DNA of 64,000 nt from Sphingomonas oleivorans (GTDB lineage: Bacteria > Pseudomonadota > Alphaproteobacteria > Sphingomonadales > Sphingomonadaceae): positions 591,165 to 655,164 of the forward strand of contig NZ_NWBU01000010.1 of NCBI RefSeq assembly GCF_003050615.1, given 5' to 3'. Under the pieces are notes generated by a model. That model had not been told where the DNA came from, ran no database searches, and worked only from the letters and a program-made list of their open reading frames with translations. Shown one piece after another: positions 36,830 through 47,017 of the stretch. The translations under genes were made by a program, and so were the position numbers. Numbering within the stretch: position 1 is the first letter of the stretch; each line of letters begins with the position of its first letter.

Positions 36830-37299
36830 AGGCGGACGGCGCCACGGCCGAGATCGCCGAAATTGCGCTGATCGGCGACGATCTCATCGGGATCGGCGCC
36901 GCTCAGCGCACGGGCGAAGATGACGGTCCCGACCGGCTTCTTCTCCGATCCGCCCTCGGGCCCGGCGATGCCGGTGATGGCGACGGCAATATCGGCATTG
37001 GTCTTGGCGACCGCGCCTCGGGCCATCGCCCAGGCCACCGCGATCGAAACCGCGCCGAACGTGTCGATGATGTCCGGGCTGATGCCCAGAAGCTCGCTCT
37101 TCGACTCGTTCGAATAAGTCACGAAACCGGCTTCGAGCACGTCGGACGAGCCGGGGATTTCGGTCAGCGCGGCGGTGACGAGGCCGCCGGTACAACTTTC
37201 CGCCAGCGCGACGCGCAGGCCCGCAGCGCGATTGGCCTCGATCACGCGGCGCGCGGCCGCGATCAGTTCCGGCGGAAGGCAATAATTCTGGTCATTCAT
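36775..37299 (-). CDS. CinA-family nicotinamide-nucleotide amidohydrolase
   Basis: A 174-residue stand-alone C-terminal CinA domain (PncC type), which deamidates NMN to NaMN for NAD recycling. Motifs are AESCTGGLVTAAL (catalytic Ser/Thr loop), TYSNESKSELLG and TGIAGPEGGSEKKPVGTV. Start 37299 overlaps the stop of the upstream secreted-protein gene as ATGA. The 3' end runs 55 bp into the end of the ratA-like gene on the other strand. Confidence 0.93.
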   Translation of the reverse strand: MNDQNYCLPPELIAAARRVIEANRAAGLRVALAESCTGGLVTAALTEIPGSSDVLEAGFVTYSNESKSELLGISPDIIDTFGAVSIAVAWAMARGAVAKTNADIAVAITGIAGPEGGSEKKPVGTVIFARALSGADPDEIVADQRNFGDLGRGAVRLQAALWALELLMPDTSFP

Positions 37300-37835
37300 C
37301 TTGTCATACCCGGCTTGCAGACGCGCAATGCGCCCGCGATCCCATCTCCCTTGCGATCCGCGACGGCGGCGGCAAGCGCCACCAGCCGCCCCGTCTCGCG
37401 GCCCGACAGCCTGGTCAGCGTCTCCAGCGTCTGGCTGGCCGCGGCGCAATCCTCCGTCTTCACCTTTTCGGCAAGCAAGGTCGCGATCATCGGCCCTGCA
37501 AGCTGGCGCGCCAGTTCGGAATTGAAATCGGCCGGCATGGGCTGGCCCATAAACTGGTCGAACAGCTTTTCGAGCGCCTTGCGCGCGACGGGCCATGCCG
37601 AAGCCGCATCGGCGCGGTAGCGATCGGCGATCGCAACGGAGGAGGCCGAAAGATAGGCGTTGCCCGGCAGCGTCGGACGGCAGCGTTCGGCCAGCCGCTC
37701 GACGAGAGTCGGCAAGGCGAAGGTGACGAGTCCGGCGGCCTCATCATTCGGCATGCAGCGCGATGCCGTCTGGGCGACGGCCGCAGCGGGCAGCGAGGCG
37801 GTCAGGAGCGCGGCAAGGATCAGGCGCTTTATCAA
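37296..37835 (-). CDS. Hypothetical secreted protein
   Basis: A 179-residue protein with a signal peptide (MIKRLILAALLTASLPAAAVA) and a helical, Ala/Leu-rich mature part containing four cysteines (RCMPND, ERCRPT, EDCAAAS, RVCKPG), which could form two disulfides. No domain is recognised. It lies 4 bp after ispDF and overlaps the CinA-type gene by 4 bp, so it is part of an ispDF-hyp-cinA operon. Similar small periplasmic proteins occur at this place in sphingomonads as far as I recall. Confidence 0.8.
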   Translation of the reverse strand: MIKRLILAALLTASLPAAAVAQTASRCMPNDEAAGLVTFALPTLVERLAERCRPTLPGNAYLSASSVAIADRYRADAASAWPVARKALEKLFDQFMGQPMPADFNSELARQLAGPMIATLLAEKVKTEDCAAASQTLETLTRLSGRETGRLVALAAAVADRKGDGIAGALRVCKPGMTR

Positions 37836-37839
37836 TCAG

Positions 37840-38997
37840 TTATCCTCCCTGCGGCAGCCGCACGGTCGCGGCCGCCTGCGCGGCGATCCCCTCCCGCCGG
37901 CCGGTGAAGCCCAGCCGTTCGGTAGTGGTCGCCTTGATGCTGATATCTCCCTCCGCCATTTCGAGCAGTTCCGCAATGCGCGAACGAATGGCCGGGCGGT
38001 GGGGGCCCACCTTCGGTGCCTCGCACACGATCGTCACGTCGACATGATCGATCACGCCGCCTCTGGCGCGGATGAGATCGCGCGCATGGACCAGGAAGCG
38101 CCAGGAGGCAGCGCCTTTCCATTGGGGATCGGATGGCGGGAAATGGGTGCCGATATCCCCGTCGCCGATCGTGCCCAGCAGCGCGTCGGTGAGCGCATGG
38201 AGCGCGACATCGGCATCGGAGTGACCGGCGAGGGACTGGCCATGCGGGATCCGGATCCCGCCGAGCCAGACATGATCTCCTTCGGCAAAAGCATGGACAT
38301 CATAGCCGAGCGCAGTGCGCGAGATCATGGTCGCGCGCAACCGGCGCTCGGCCGCCTCGATATCTTCGGCATAGGTCAGCTTCTCCAGCAGTCGGTCTCC
38401 GGTTACGGGCAGGACGGAAAGGCCGGCCGCGCGCGCGATCTGCGCATCGTCGGTGGCCGGCCGCGCGCCGTCCCAGGCGCGATGCGCGGCGAGGATCGCG
38501 TGGGTATGGAAGGCCTGCGGCGTCTGGACCCGCACGACCCCGTCGCGCGGAACGATATCGCCCAGCGCCGTATCGGCCTGCGCGAGCGTATCCACCACGG
38601 GCAGCACGGGAACGGCGCCGGGCGCCTCGTCCAGCGCGGCGAGCAGCCGATCGATCACGGCGGCGGGAAGGAAGGGGCGGGCGGCATCATGGATCAGCAC
38701 CCGCTCGCCATCGATCGCCTCTAGGCCGGCGAGCACGGAAAGCCGGCGTTCCGCGCCGCCGATGATCGGGGACGGCAGGCTGCGATCCTCGATCGCTTGG
38801 GCATAGAGCGCCTCCTGTCCTTCGCCGATCACGACGCGGACCTCGTCGATCCCGCCATGCGCCATGCAGGCGTCGATGGCGTGCGCGAGCACGGCTCTGC
38901 CCGCGACGGAGGCATATTGTTTGGGGATGCCGCCACCGGCGCGTTCACCGCGACCGGCGGCGACGATCAGCGCGGTCGTCTTGCCTTCTGGCTTCAT
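37840..38997 (-). CDS. ispDF: Bifunctional IspD/IspF (MEP cytidylyltransferase + MECDP synthase)
   Basis: Fusion enzyme of the MEP isoprenoid pathway. The N-terminal IspD half opens with [20 protein letters not shown] (CTP-binding) and has [11 protein letters not shown]. The IspF half starts near residue 230 with [17 protein letters not shown] (metal Asp/His), followed by [18 protein letters not shown] and the closing [13 protein letters not shown]. At 385 aa it is the usual alphaproteobacterial fusion. IspE, the enzyme acting between them, is encoded separately at 6061-6897. Confidence 0.96.
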   Translation of the reverse strand: MKPEGKTTALIVAAGRGERAGGGIPKQYASVAGRAVLAHAIDACMAHGGIDEVRVVIGEGQEALYAQAIEDRSLPSPIIGGAERRLSVLAGLEAIDGERVLIHDAARPFLPAAVIDRLLAALDEAPGAVPVLPVVDTLAQADTALGDIVPRDGVVRVQTPQAFHTHAILAAHRAWDGARPATDDAQIARAAGLSVLPVTGDRLLEKLTYAEDIEAAERRLRATMISRTALGYDVHAFAEGDHVWLGGIRIPHGQSLAGHSDADVALHALTDALLGTIGDGDIGTHFPPSDPQWKGAASWRFLVHARDLIRARGGVIDHVDVTIVCEAPKVGPHRPAIRSRIAELLEMAEGDISIKATTTERLGFTGRREGIAAQAAATVRLPQGG

Positions 38998-39079
38998 GCG
39001 CGCGAGCGTTAGCCTAGGCCGGCCTTGCCCGCCAGCCGCTTTGACGATACAGGCTGTGCCACTTTTTTAGGCAGTGGAC

Positions 39080-40078
39080 ATGCCCCGACTGAACCCAATC
39101 GAGATCGGCAAGGTATATATCGACACGCCGGTGATCCTGGCGCCGATGACGGGCGTCTCCGATCTGCCGTTCCGCAAGATGGTGCGGCGCTATGGTTCGG
39201 GCCTGAACGTCACCGAGATGATCGCCAGTCAGGCCGCCATCCGCGAGACGCGCCAGTCCGTCCAGAAGGCGATGTGGGACGCGATCGAGGAACCGGTGTC
39301 GATGCAGCTCGTCGGCTGCACGCCCAATGAGATGGCCGAGGCGGCGAAGCTGGTGGCCGATCGCGGCGCTGCGATCGTGGACATCAATATGGGCTGTCCG
39401 GTGCGCAAGGTGGTGAACGGCGATGCCGGATCGGCACTGATGCGCGTGCCCGAGCTGGCGACCGAGATCATCGCCGCGACGGTAAAGGCGGTCGATGTGC
39501 CGGTGACGCTCAAGATGCGGATGGGCTGGGATCATGCCAGCCTCAACGCGCCCGAGCTTGCGCGCATCGCCGAGGATCTGGGCGTGCGGATGATCACCGT
39601 CCATGGCCGCACCCGCTGCCAGATGTACAAGGGATCGGCGGACTGGGCGTTCGTGCGACGCGTGAAGGAAGCTGTCAGCGTGCCGGTGATCGTCAATGGC
39701 GACATCTGCTCGATCGAGGATGCCGAAGCCGCGCTCGAACAGTCGGGCGCGGACGGGCTGATGATCGGGCGCGGCGCCTATGGCAAGCCGTGGCTGCTGG
39801 CGCAGGTGATGCGCTATCTCCAGACGGGCGAGCGTCGTGCCGATCCGACCATCGATGAGCAATATGCGGTGATTACAGAACATTACCGCATATTGCTCGA
39901 ACATTATGGCAGGGAAACCGGCGTCAATATGGCGCGCAAGCATATTGGCTGGTACACCAAGGGACTGAATGGCTCGGCCGAGTTCCGCAACAAGGTGAAC
40001 CAGGAGCCCAATCCGGATACCGTCCTGAAGATGCTGGCGGATTTCTACGGGCCATGGCTCTCCCGGGCGGCAGCCTGA
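39080..40078 (+). CDS. dusB: tRNA-dihydrouridine synthase B
   Basis: Flavin enzyme reducing uridine to dihydrouridine in t[23 protein letters not shown] binds FMN at the N-terminus, the catalytic Cys is in [16 protein letters not shown], and [16 protein letters not shown] and [14 protein letters not shown] are family blocks. ATG 39080 is taken as start; GTG 39074 is an alternative. This is the nifR3-type gene that heads the ntr operon in many alphaproteobacteria, and its 3' end overlaps ntrB by 25 bases. Confidence 0.95.
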   Translation: MPRLNPIEIGKVYIDTPVILAPMTGVSDLPFRKMVRRYGSGLNVTEMIASQAAIRETRQSVQKAMWDAIEEPVSMQLVGCTPNEMAEAAKLVADRGAAIVDINMGCPVRKVVNGDAGSALMRVPELATEIIAATVKAVDVPVTLKMRMGWDHASLNAPELARIAEDLGVRMITVHGRTRCQMYKGSADWAFVRRVKEAVSVPVIVNGDICSIEDAEAALEQSGADGLMIGRGAYGKPWLLAQVMRYLQTGERRADPTIDEQYAVITEHYRILLEHYGRETGVNMARKHIGWYTKGLNGSAEFRNKVNQEPNPDTVLKMLADFYGPWLSRAAA

Positions 40079-41193
40079 TCCGCTTCGGCCGCAAGCCGGC
40101 CACCGTGCCGGACAGGCCGGCGCTGAGCGAGCTTTTTGCCGCGCTGCCCGCGCCGCTGCTGACGATCGACGGCGCCGGGCAGGTGATCGACGCCAATCCG
40201 GCCGCCGAAAATCTGCTCAACCTTTCCCGCGCGGCGATTACGGGCCGGAGCATCGAGGAGATGATCGGCCATCCGCTGACATCGGTGTCGAACGATGCGC
40301 CGTTCGCCGCCTATGATATCGATATCGTCCTGCCGGTGGGCCGCCCTCAGCGCGCCGACATCATGGTGGCACCGCTTCCCGAACGGCAGGGCTGGCGGCT
40401 GGTGGTGGTGCACGGGCATCCGCCCGGCCATATGATCGGGCGCAGGAGCGGGCGCGAGGGCGGCACGCTGACGGCGATCGGCGCTGCCGCGATGCTGGCG
40501 CACGAGATCAAGAACCCGCTGTCCGGCATACGTGGTGCAGCGCAATTGCTCGAGGCGAGCGCGGACCCGGATTCACGCGACCTGACCCGATTGATCCGCG
40601 ATGAGGTGGACCGCGTAGCCGCGCTGATCGACCGGATGGAAGGCTTCACGGACACGCGACCGATCGAGCTCGGTCCGCAGAATATTCATGCCATATTGGC
40701 CCATGCCCGCGAGGTGGCTTTGCAGGGCTTCGCCAAGGGCTTTGCCATTCGAGAGCTATATGATCCCTCGCTGCCGCCGGTGATGGGGCATCGGGACTCG
40801 CTCGTCCAGATCCTCATAAATCTTCTGAAGAATGCAGCGGAAGCAATGAAGAGTGAAGGCGGGACGATCACATTGAAAACCGCCTATCGCCATGGCGTGC
40901 GAATGCGGATGGAGCAGGGGGCGGGGCATCGTTCACTGCCGATCGAGGTTTCGGTGATCGACGAGGGGCCGGGCGCGCCGCCGGAGATCGAGGAACATCT
41001 GTTCGATCCCTTCGTCACCTCCAAGCGATCGGGCGGCGGGCTCGGCCTGGCGCTGGTGGAGAAGCTGGTCGCGGATCATGGCGGCATGGTCGAATATGCG
41101 CGCGAGGGCATGCCGCCCCACACGGTTTTCCGCCTGCTGCTGCCGCGGGCATTGGGCGCGCCCGGCGACGAAGGCAATAAGGAAGCGACATGA
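40054..41193 (+). CDS. ntrB: Nitrogen regulation histidine kinase NtrB
   Basis: PII-controlled sensor kinase that phosphorylates NtrC under nitrogen limitation. The 379-residue cytosolic protein has an N-terminal PAS domain ([21 protein letters not shown]), the phospho-acceptor [18 protein letters not shown] near residue 150, and the ATP-binding G boxes [20 protein letters not shown] and [13 protein letters not shown]. It overlaps dusB by 25 bases and ntrC by 4. Confidence 0.96.
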   Translation: MALPGGSLIRFGRKPATVPDRPALSELFAALPAPLLTIDGAGQVIDANPAAENLLNLSRAAITGRSIEEMIGHPLTSVSNDAPFAAYDIDIVLPVGRPQRADIMVAPLPERQGWRLVVVHGHPPGHMIGRRSGREGGTLTAIGAAAMLAHEIKNPLSGIRGAAQLLEASADPDSRDLTRLIRDEVDRVAALIDRMEGFTDTRPIELGPQNIHAILAHAREVALQGFAKGFAIRELYDPSLPPVMGHRDSLVQILINLLKNAAEAMKSEGGTITLKTAYRHGVRMRMEQGAGHRSLPIEVSVIDEGPGAPPEIEEHLFDPFVTSKRSGGGLGLALVEKLVADHGGMVEYAREGMPPHTVFRLLLPRALGAPGDEGNKEAT

Positions 41194-42656
41194 GCGGGAT
41201 GAATATGGGCGGTGGACGGATCCTCGTGGTCGATGATGATGCCGCGATCCGCACCGTCGTGCGCGAGGCGCTGCGCAGGGACGGCCATGTCGTCGAAACG
41301 GCCGCGACGGTCGCCGAGCAGCGCCGGCTGGTGAAGAGCTTCGCGCCTCAGGTGCTGGTGACGGACGTGGTGCTGCCGGACGGCAACGGGCTGGATATGG
41401 TGCCGGAAATGCTCGCCGAATATCCGCGCATGCCCGTGATCGTGCTTTCGGCGCAGAATACCTTCACGACCGCGCTCCGCGCGACGGAGCAGGGTGCGTT
41501 CGATTATCTGCCCAAGCCTTTCGATCTGGCCGAGCTGAGCCGGGCCGTTGCCGACGCGCTTGCCTCGCGCGGATCGGCGGACGCGGCCGGGCTTGACCAT
41601 TCCCCCACCGAGGATCTGCCGCTGATCGGCCGATCGCCGCCGATGCAGGAAGTGTATCGCACGATCGCGCGCGTCGTTTCCAACGACCTGACCGTCCTCG
41701 TGCTGGGCGAATCGGGCACGGGCAAGGAACTGGTGGCGCGGGCGATCCATGATTTCGGGGCGCGGGCGGACAAGCCCTTCGTCGCGATCAACATGGCGGC
41801 GATCCCGCGCGAGCTGATCGAATCGGAGCTGTTCGGCCATGAGCGCGGCGCCTTTACCGGGGCTGCGGCACGCACCGCCGGCCGATTCGAGCAGGCGCAG
41901 GGTGGCACGCTGTTCCTTGACGAGATTGGCGACATGCCGATGGAGGCGCAGACCAGGCTGCTGCGCGTCCTCCAATCGGGGGAGTTCAGCACGGTCGGCG
42001 GCGCGCGATCGATCCGCGCCGATGTGCGCATCATCGCGGCTACCCATAAAGACCTGCCCAGGCTGATCGCCGACGGGCTGTTCCGCGAGGATCTTTATTA
42101 TCGGCTGAACGTCGTGCCGATCCGGCTGCCGGCGCTGCGCCAGCGACCGGAGGATCTGGCCGAACTCGCCCGCCATTTCCTCGAGCGGGCAGCGGCGGAC
42201 GGGTTGCCGCGCAAGCAGCTCTCCCGCGCGGCGGTCGATCGGCTGGCACGGCATGGCTGGCCCGGAAATGTCCGCGAGCTGGAAAATCTGATGCGCCGGC
42301 TGGCCGCGCTCAGCCGCGAGGATGTGATCACCGCGACGCTGGTCGAGCAGCAGCTCGATGGCTCCGCCGCGCCCGAAGCCATGCCCGTGCTGGCGCCGTC
42401 CGCGGGCGGGCTGGCGCAGGCGGTGGAGCATCATCTCGCCCGCTATTTCGCGACTTTTGGCCGCGATCTGCCGCCCGACGGCCTGTTCGACAGGGTGCTC
42501 GCCGAAGTCGAGCGGCCACTGCTGCAGCTCAGCCTCGCGGCGGTGAAGGGCAATCAGCTCAAGGCGGCCAAGTTGCTCGGGATCAATCGCAATACGCTGC
42601 GCAAGAAATTGCTCGAACACGGCGTTGATCCGATTGCCCGGCGGCGAGCAGAGTAG
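41190..42656 (+). CDS. ntrC: Nitrogen regulation response regulator NtrC (sigma54 activator)
   Basis: Response regulator activating sigma54 promoters for nitrogen assimilation. The receiver has Asp59 in VLVTDVVLPDG, the AAA+ domain has Walker A GESGTGKELVARAIH and the sigma54-contacting GAFTGA loop in GHERGAFTGAAAR, and a Fis-type helix-turn-helix closes the protein (LKAAKLLGINRNTLRKKL). Length (488) is normal. ATGA overlap with ntrB. Confidence 0.97.
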   Translation: MSGMNMGGGRILVVDDDAAIRTVVREALRRDGHVVETAATVAEQRRLVKSFAPQVLVTDVVLPDGNGLDMVPEMLAEYPRMPVIVLSAQNTFTTALRATEQGAFDYLPKPFDLAELSRAVADALASRGSADAAGLDHSPTEDLPLIGRSPPMQEVYRTIARVVSNDLTVLVLGESGTGKELVARAIHDFGARADKPFVAINMAAIPRELIESELFGHERGAFTGAAARTAGRFEQAQGGTLFLDEIGDMPMEAQTRLLRVLQSGEFSTVGGARSIRADVRIIAATHKDLPRLIADGLFREDLYYRLNVVPIRLPALRQRPEDLAELARHFLERAAADGLPRKQLSRAAVDRLARHGWPGNVRELENLMRRLAALSREDVITATLVEQQLDGSAAPEAMPVLAPSAGGLAQAVEHHLARYFATFGRDLPPDGLFDRVLAEVERPLLQLSLAAVKGNQLKAAKLLGINRNTLRKKLLEHGVDPIARRRAE

Positions 42657-42730
42657 TCGCTACGCTGGAGAGTATTCCTTAACCAAAGCTTGTGTTTTGT
42701 ATGCAACGCCATTGTGGTAGCGTCGCCACG

Positions 42731-44998
42731 ATGAGCTTGAGCATCCATCCCGTCGACGAGCCGCCGCGCTGGCGCAGACGGCTGGCGATCTTCCTGCGGC
42801 GTGGCGGCATGATGCCGGTGATCGAGGGCGGCACGCTGCTCGCGGCGCTGGGCATGATGCTCTTCACCTACTTCATCGTCGCCGGGGAGAGCGCGCCCCA
42901 GAGGTTGCTGACGCCGCCGGTGGTGGCGCTGCTGCTGGTGGCGAATCTCGTGCCGACGATGGGTCTCCTGGTGCTGCTCGCCCGGCGCATCGCCAAGGGG
43001 CGGACGGCGACGTCGCCGGTGGGCGGCCGGGGGCGGCTGCATGTCCGCCTGGTGGCGCTTTTCTCGGTGATCGCGGCGGTGCCGACCCTGCTGGTCGTGA
43101 TCTTCGCCTCGCTCCTGTTCCAATATGGCGTGGAATTCTGGTTCTCGGATCGCGCGCGCACGGTACTCGAAAATGCCGACCGGGTGGCGCAGGCCTATGT
43201 CGACGAAAATCGCCAGCGCATCGCGGGCGAAATCGTGCCGATGGCGGGCGACCTTTCCTACGCGCTCACCATCGCGCGGATCGACGATCCCCGTTTTCGC
43301 GAAGCGTTCGCGCGACAGGTCGCCTATCGCACGCTCGACGAGGCCGCGATCGTCAGCGTCGGGACCGACAACACATTGCGTCTGATCGGCGGCGCCAATC
43401 TCGACAAGCGGCCGCTGGAGACGCGTGTGCCAGTGCCTATTCTCCCCGCCCTGGCGAACGGGCAGCCGCGTATCTCGATCGATGCGGGCGATCGGGTGGA
43501 GGCGATCGTCCTGCTCGATCCGGACAACCGGCTCTATCTCTATGTCTCGCGTCTCGTCGATCCGCTGGTGCTGACGCAGGCTGCGCGTGCCGCATCGGCG
43601 CTGGGCGACTATAATCAACTGCTCGATCGGTCGCGCATCCTGCAACTGCGCTTCAATGCGGCGCTGTTCGTGGTGTCGCTGCTGATCGTCGGCGCGTCGA
43701 TCTGGATCGCCTTCAAGGTCGCGGACCGGCTGGTGCGGCCGGTGAGCGAGCTTGTGGAAGCGGCACGGCGCGTCGCGGCGGGCGATCTTTCGACGCGGGT
43801 GAGCTCGGCGCGCACCAAGGACGAGGTCGGCACGCTCGCAAATGCCTTCAATCGCATGACGCGGCGGCTGGAGGAGCAGACCGGCGCGCTGGTGACGGCT
43901 AACAGCCAGCTCGACAGCCGCCGTGCCTTCACCGAGGCGGTGCTCTCCGGTGTCACGGCGGGCGTCGTCTCGATCAACGATAATCACCGCGTGACGCTGA
44001 TCAACAGATCGGCCGAGGCATTGCTCAAGACGGGCGCGGAAAGCCCGATCGGCCGCACGCTCGCCGACGTGGCGCCCGAACTCGATCGACTGCTCGAAAA
44101 AGGCGAGCGTGAGACGGTGACGCAATTTTCCAGCGGCGGCGAGCCACGCACGTTGGCGGTGAAGCTCGTCCGCGTGGGCGGCGGGCATGTGCTGACATTC
44201 GATGACATCACCGAACAGCTGGCAGACCAGCGCCGCGCCGCCTGGGCGGATGTGGCGCGGCGTATCGCGCATGAGATCAAGAACCCGCTGACCCCGATCC
44301 AGCTTGCGGCGGAGCGGCTCCAGCGCCGCTATGGCCGCGAGGTCGTATCCGATCCCGGCACGTTCGAGCGGCTGACCGGAACGATCGTCCGCCAAGTGGG
44401 CGATATGCGCCGGATGGTGAATGAATTTTCCTCCTTCGCGCGCATGCCCAAGCCCGAATTCCGCGAGGAGGCGATCGTCGATATCGCCCGCCAGTCGCTG
44501 TTCCTGCATGAGGTGGCGCACCCCGCCATCGTCTTCCGCCTCGATGCGCCCGATCCCTCGCCACTGATGGTGTGCGACCGGCGTCAGCTCGGCCAAGCGC
44601 TGACCAACATCGTCAAAAATGCCGTCGAGGCGGTAGAGGCCAAGGCGGGGGAGGGCGGCGCCGGCACGATCGCCATGACCATGACGGTGGTGGACGAGCG
44701 CATCCTGATCGAGCTGGCCGACGATGGCATCGGCCTGCCCGCGGAACGCGAGCGATTGACCGAGCCTTATATGACGACGCGAGTGCGGGGCACCGGCCTC
44801 GGTCTCGCCATCGTCAAGAAGATCGTCGAGGAGCATCTCGGCAGCATGTCCTTCGCCGATCGTCCCGGCGGCGGCACGATCGTGCGGCTCGCCTTCGATC
44901 GCGCCGCGCTTGCCCCCCTTGCCGATGGCCGCACCGATGCCGAGGCGGAGGATGGCGACGAACGGCCCAACGAGCTTACCCGTATCAGGAGCGTCTGA
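42731..44998 (+). CDS. ntrY: Membrane sensor histidine kinase NtrY
   Basis: Sensor of the NtrYX system, linked in other alphaproteobacteria to nitrogen, redox and envelope control. The 755-residue protein has three or four N-terminal transmembrane helices, a periplasmic loop, another helix near residue 305, a HAMP domain (DRLVRPVSELVEAARRV), a PAS domain (VSINDNHRVTLINRSAEALL) and a kinase core with HEIKNPLTPIQLAAERL and GTGLGLAIVKKIV. ATG 42731 is chosen; a 75-bp gap after ntrC may contain a second promoter. Confidence 0.95.
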   Translation: MSLSIHPVDEPPRWRRRLAIFLRRGGMMPVIEGGTLLAALGMMLFTYFIVAGESAPQRLLTPPVVALLLVANLVPTMGLLVLLARRIAKGRTATSPVGGRGRLHVRLVALFSVIAAVPTLLVVIFASLLFQYGVEFWFSDRARTVLENADRVAQAYVDENRQRIAGEIVPMAGDLSYALTIARIDDPRFREAFARQVAYRTLDEAAIVSVGTDNTLRLIGGANLDKRPLETRVPVPILPALANGQPRISIDAGDRVEAIVLLDPDNRLYLYVSRLVDPLVLTQAARAASALGDYNQLLDRSRILQLRFNAALFVVSLLIVGASIWIAFKVADRLVRPVSELVEAARRVAAGDLSTRVSSARTKDEVGTLANAFNRMTRRLEEQTGALVTANSQLDSRRAFTEAVLSGVTAGVVSINDNHRVTLINRSAEALLKTGAESPIGRTLADVAPELDRLLEKGERETVTQFSSGGEPRTLAVKLVRVGGGHVLTFDDITEQLADQRRAAWADVARRIAHEIKNPLTPIQLAAERLQRRYGREVVSDPGTFERLTGTIVRQVGDMRRMVNEFSSFARMPKPEFREEAIVDIARQSLFLHEVAHPAIVFRLDAPDPSPLMVCDRRQLGQALTNIVKNAVEAVEAKAGEGGAGTIAMTMTVVDERILIELADDGIGLPAERERLTEPYMTTRVRGTGLGLAIVKKIVEEHLGSMSFADRPGGGTIVRLAFDRAALAPLADGRTDAEAEDGDERPNELTRIRSV

Positions 44999-45002
44999 TC
45001 CC

Positions 45003-46388
45003 ATGGCCCTGGAAGTGTTGATCGTCGACGATGAGCAGGACATTCGCGAGCTTGTCGCGGGCGTGCTGGAGGATGAGGGCTATCAGGCCCGGACGGCCGG
45101 CGACAGCGACGCGACCCTCGGCGCACTCGGCGAGCGGCGACCGTCGCTCGTGTTGCTCGACGTGTGGCTGCAGGGCTCGCGGCTCGACGGGCTCGACCTG
45201 CTCGACGAGATCAAGCGGCGCGATCCTTCGCTGCCCGTGCTGGTCTTTTCCGGCCATGGCAATATCGATACGGCGGTGGCCGCGATCCGGCGCGGTGCGG
45301 TCGACTTCATCGAAAAGCCGTTCGAATCCGAGAAGCTGCTGCATCTGGTCGCGCGCGCGACCGAGACGGAACGGCTGCGGCGGGAAAATGCCTCGCTCAA
45401 GGCGCAGATCGGCCAGGATGAGGAACTGACCGGTACATCCGCCGCGATAAATGCCGTCCGCGCGACGCTGAAGCGCGTCGCCGCCACCGGCAGCCGCGTG
45501 CTCATCAGCGGCCCGGCTGGCGTCGGTAAGGAAGTGGCGGCGCGGCTGCTCCATCTGTGGAGCCCGCGCGCCAATGCGGCCTTCATCGTCGTTTCGGCTG
45601 CAAGGATGACGCCCGAGCGGGTGGAGGAGGAGCTGTTCGGCGTCGAAGAGGGGAATGAGCTCATCCGGCCCGGCCTGCTCGAACAGGCGCATGGCGGCAC
45701 GCTGTTCCTCGATGAGATCGCCGATATGCCGCTGACGACCCAGGCGAAGATATTGCGCGTCCTGACCGATCAGAGCTTCACCCGGATCGGCGGCACGCGC
45801 ACCGTGAAGGTGGACGTGCGCGTCGTGTCCGCCTCCGCGCGGGAATTGTCGACCGAGATCACCGCGGGGCGTTTCCGCGAAGATCTTTATTATCGGCTGA
45901 ACGTGGTTCCCGTGCATTTGCCGGCACTGGCCGAACGGCGCGAGGATATTCCCGTGCTGGTCGATCATTTCGTCGCGCGTTACGCCTCCGAGCGTCGCGT
46001 CCATACGCCGCTTGTGTCCGAGGAGGCGATGGCGGCGCTTCAGGCCTATGACTGGCCCGGCAATGTCCGCCAGCTCCGCAATGTCGTGGAACGCACGATC
46101 ATCCTCGCGCCCGGCGACCGCATCGGGCGGATCGACATCGACATGCTGCCGCCCGAGGTGTTGAACGAACAGGTGCAGCTCGCGCCCGGTAATGCCGCGA
46201 GATCGATCATGGGAACGCCGCTGCGCGAGGCGCGCGAGACGTTCGAGCGGGAATATCTGCGCGTCCAGATCCGCCGTTTTTCGGGCAATATCTCGCGCAC
46301 CGCGACCTTCATCGGCATGGAGCGGTCCGCGCTTCATCGCAAGCTCAAGACGCTGGGCCTGGCGGACAGCAAGGGCGAGGAGGAATAA
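45003..46388 (+). CDS. ntrX: Response regulator NtrX, AAA+ domain without GAFTGA
   Basis: Partner regulator of NtrY. Receiver Asp53 is in [12 protein letters not shown]; the AAA+ domain has a Walker A-like [15 protein letters not shown] and Walker B-like [11 protein letters not shown], and a Fis-type DNA-binding helix pair lies at the C-terminus ([18 protein letters not shown]). Where sigma54 activators carry GAFTGA, this protein reads [18 protein letters not shown], so it should not activate sigma54 directly. AGGAG precedes ATG 45003, which lies 4 bp after ntrY. Confidence 0.95.
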   Translation: MALEVLIVDDEQDIRELVAGVLEDEGYQARTAGDSDATLGALGERRPSLVLLDVWLQGSRLDGLDLLDEIKRRDPSLPVLVFSGHGNIDTAVAAIRRGAVDFIEKPFESEKLLHLVARATETERLRRENASLKAQIGQDEELTGTSAAINAVRATLKRVAATGSRVLISGPAGVGKEVAARLLHLWSPRANAAFIVVSAARMTPERVEEELFGVEEGNELIRPGLLEQAHGGTLFLDEIADMPLTTQAKILRVLTDQSFTRIGGTRTVKVDVRVVSASARELSTEITAGRFREDLYYRLNVVPVHLPALAERREDIPVLVDHFVARYASERRVHTPLVSEEAMAALQAYDWPGNVRQLRNVVERTIILAPGDRIGRIDIDMLPPEVLNEQVQLAPGNAARSIMGTPLREARETFEREYLRVQIRRFSGNISRTATFIGMERSALHRKLKTLGLADSKGEEE

Positions 46389-46534
46389 GCCACCGTCATT
46401 TTGCATATGCGAGATGGACGACCCGGGAAGCCTCGGCTAGACTCCCCGGCAATCCCGCATGCGGCGGGGGCGCACGACGCCGTGGAAAGGCGCTCACGCG
46501 GGCTACGACCCGCCAAGTAACCGGAGAACCGGAC

Positions 46535-47017
46535 ATGGCCGACAAGGTCAACAACCTTCAGGATATTTTCCTAAATACACTCAGGAAATCCAAAACGCCC
46601 GTCACGATGTTCCTCGTGAAGGGCGTGAAGCTCCAGGGTATCATCACCTGGTTCGACAATTTCTCGGTGCTGCTTCGCCGCGATGGCCAATCGCAGCTTA
46701 TCTACAAACATGCGATCTCGACCGTGATGCCGGCGCACCCGCTGGACCTGAACGAGATCGAGAAAAATTTCGAGGAGCGCAAAGCCGCGCTGCTCCAGGA
46801 AATCTTTCTTTCCGCGGTGAAGAAATCGCGGGAGCCGGTGACCATGTTCCTCGTTAATGGCGTGATGCTGCAGGGGGAGATCGCTGCGTTCGATCTGTTC
46901 TGCATGCTGTTGCGTCGGGATGGTCTCAGCCAGCTCGTCTACAAGCATGCAATCTCGACCGTGCAGCCGGCAAGCCCGCTGAACCTGTTCAGCAGCGAGG
47001 ATTCGGAGGCGGATTGA
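46535..47017 (+). CDS. hfq: Tandem double-domain RNA chaperone Hfq
   Basis: RNA chaperone for small-RNA regulation, here 160 residues with two complete Sm-like domains in one chain. Domain 1 spans about residues 5-70 and domain 2 about 84-148; each has its own Sm1 ([14 protein letters not shown] and [14 protein letters not shown]) and the diagnostic YKHAISTV at 57-64 and 136-143. An acidic tail (SSEDSEAD) closes the protein. A trimer would mimic the usual hexameric ring. It follows ntrX and overlaps hflX by four bases (TTGA), the classic hfq-hflX pair. Confidence 0.96.
   Translation: MADKVNNLQDIFLNTLRKSKTPVTMFLVKGVKLQGIITWFDNFSVLLRRDGQSQLIYKHAISTVMPAHPLDLNEIEKNFEERKAALLQEIFLSAVKKSREPVTMFLVNGVMLQGEIAAFDLFCMLLRRDGLSQLVYKHAISTVQPASPLNLFSSEDSEAD

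Noticed and set aside
39014-39943. 309-aa His/Arg/Leu-rich minus-strand frame over dusB
   Set aside because: Composition of a shadow frame; dusB is unambiguous.
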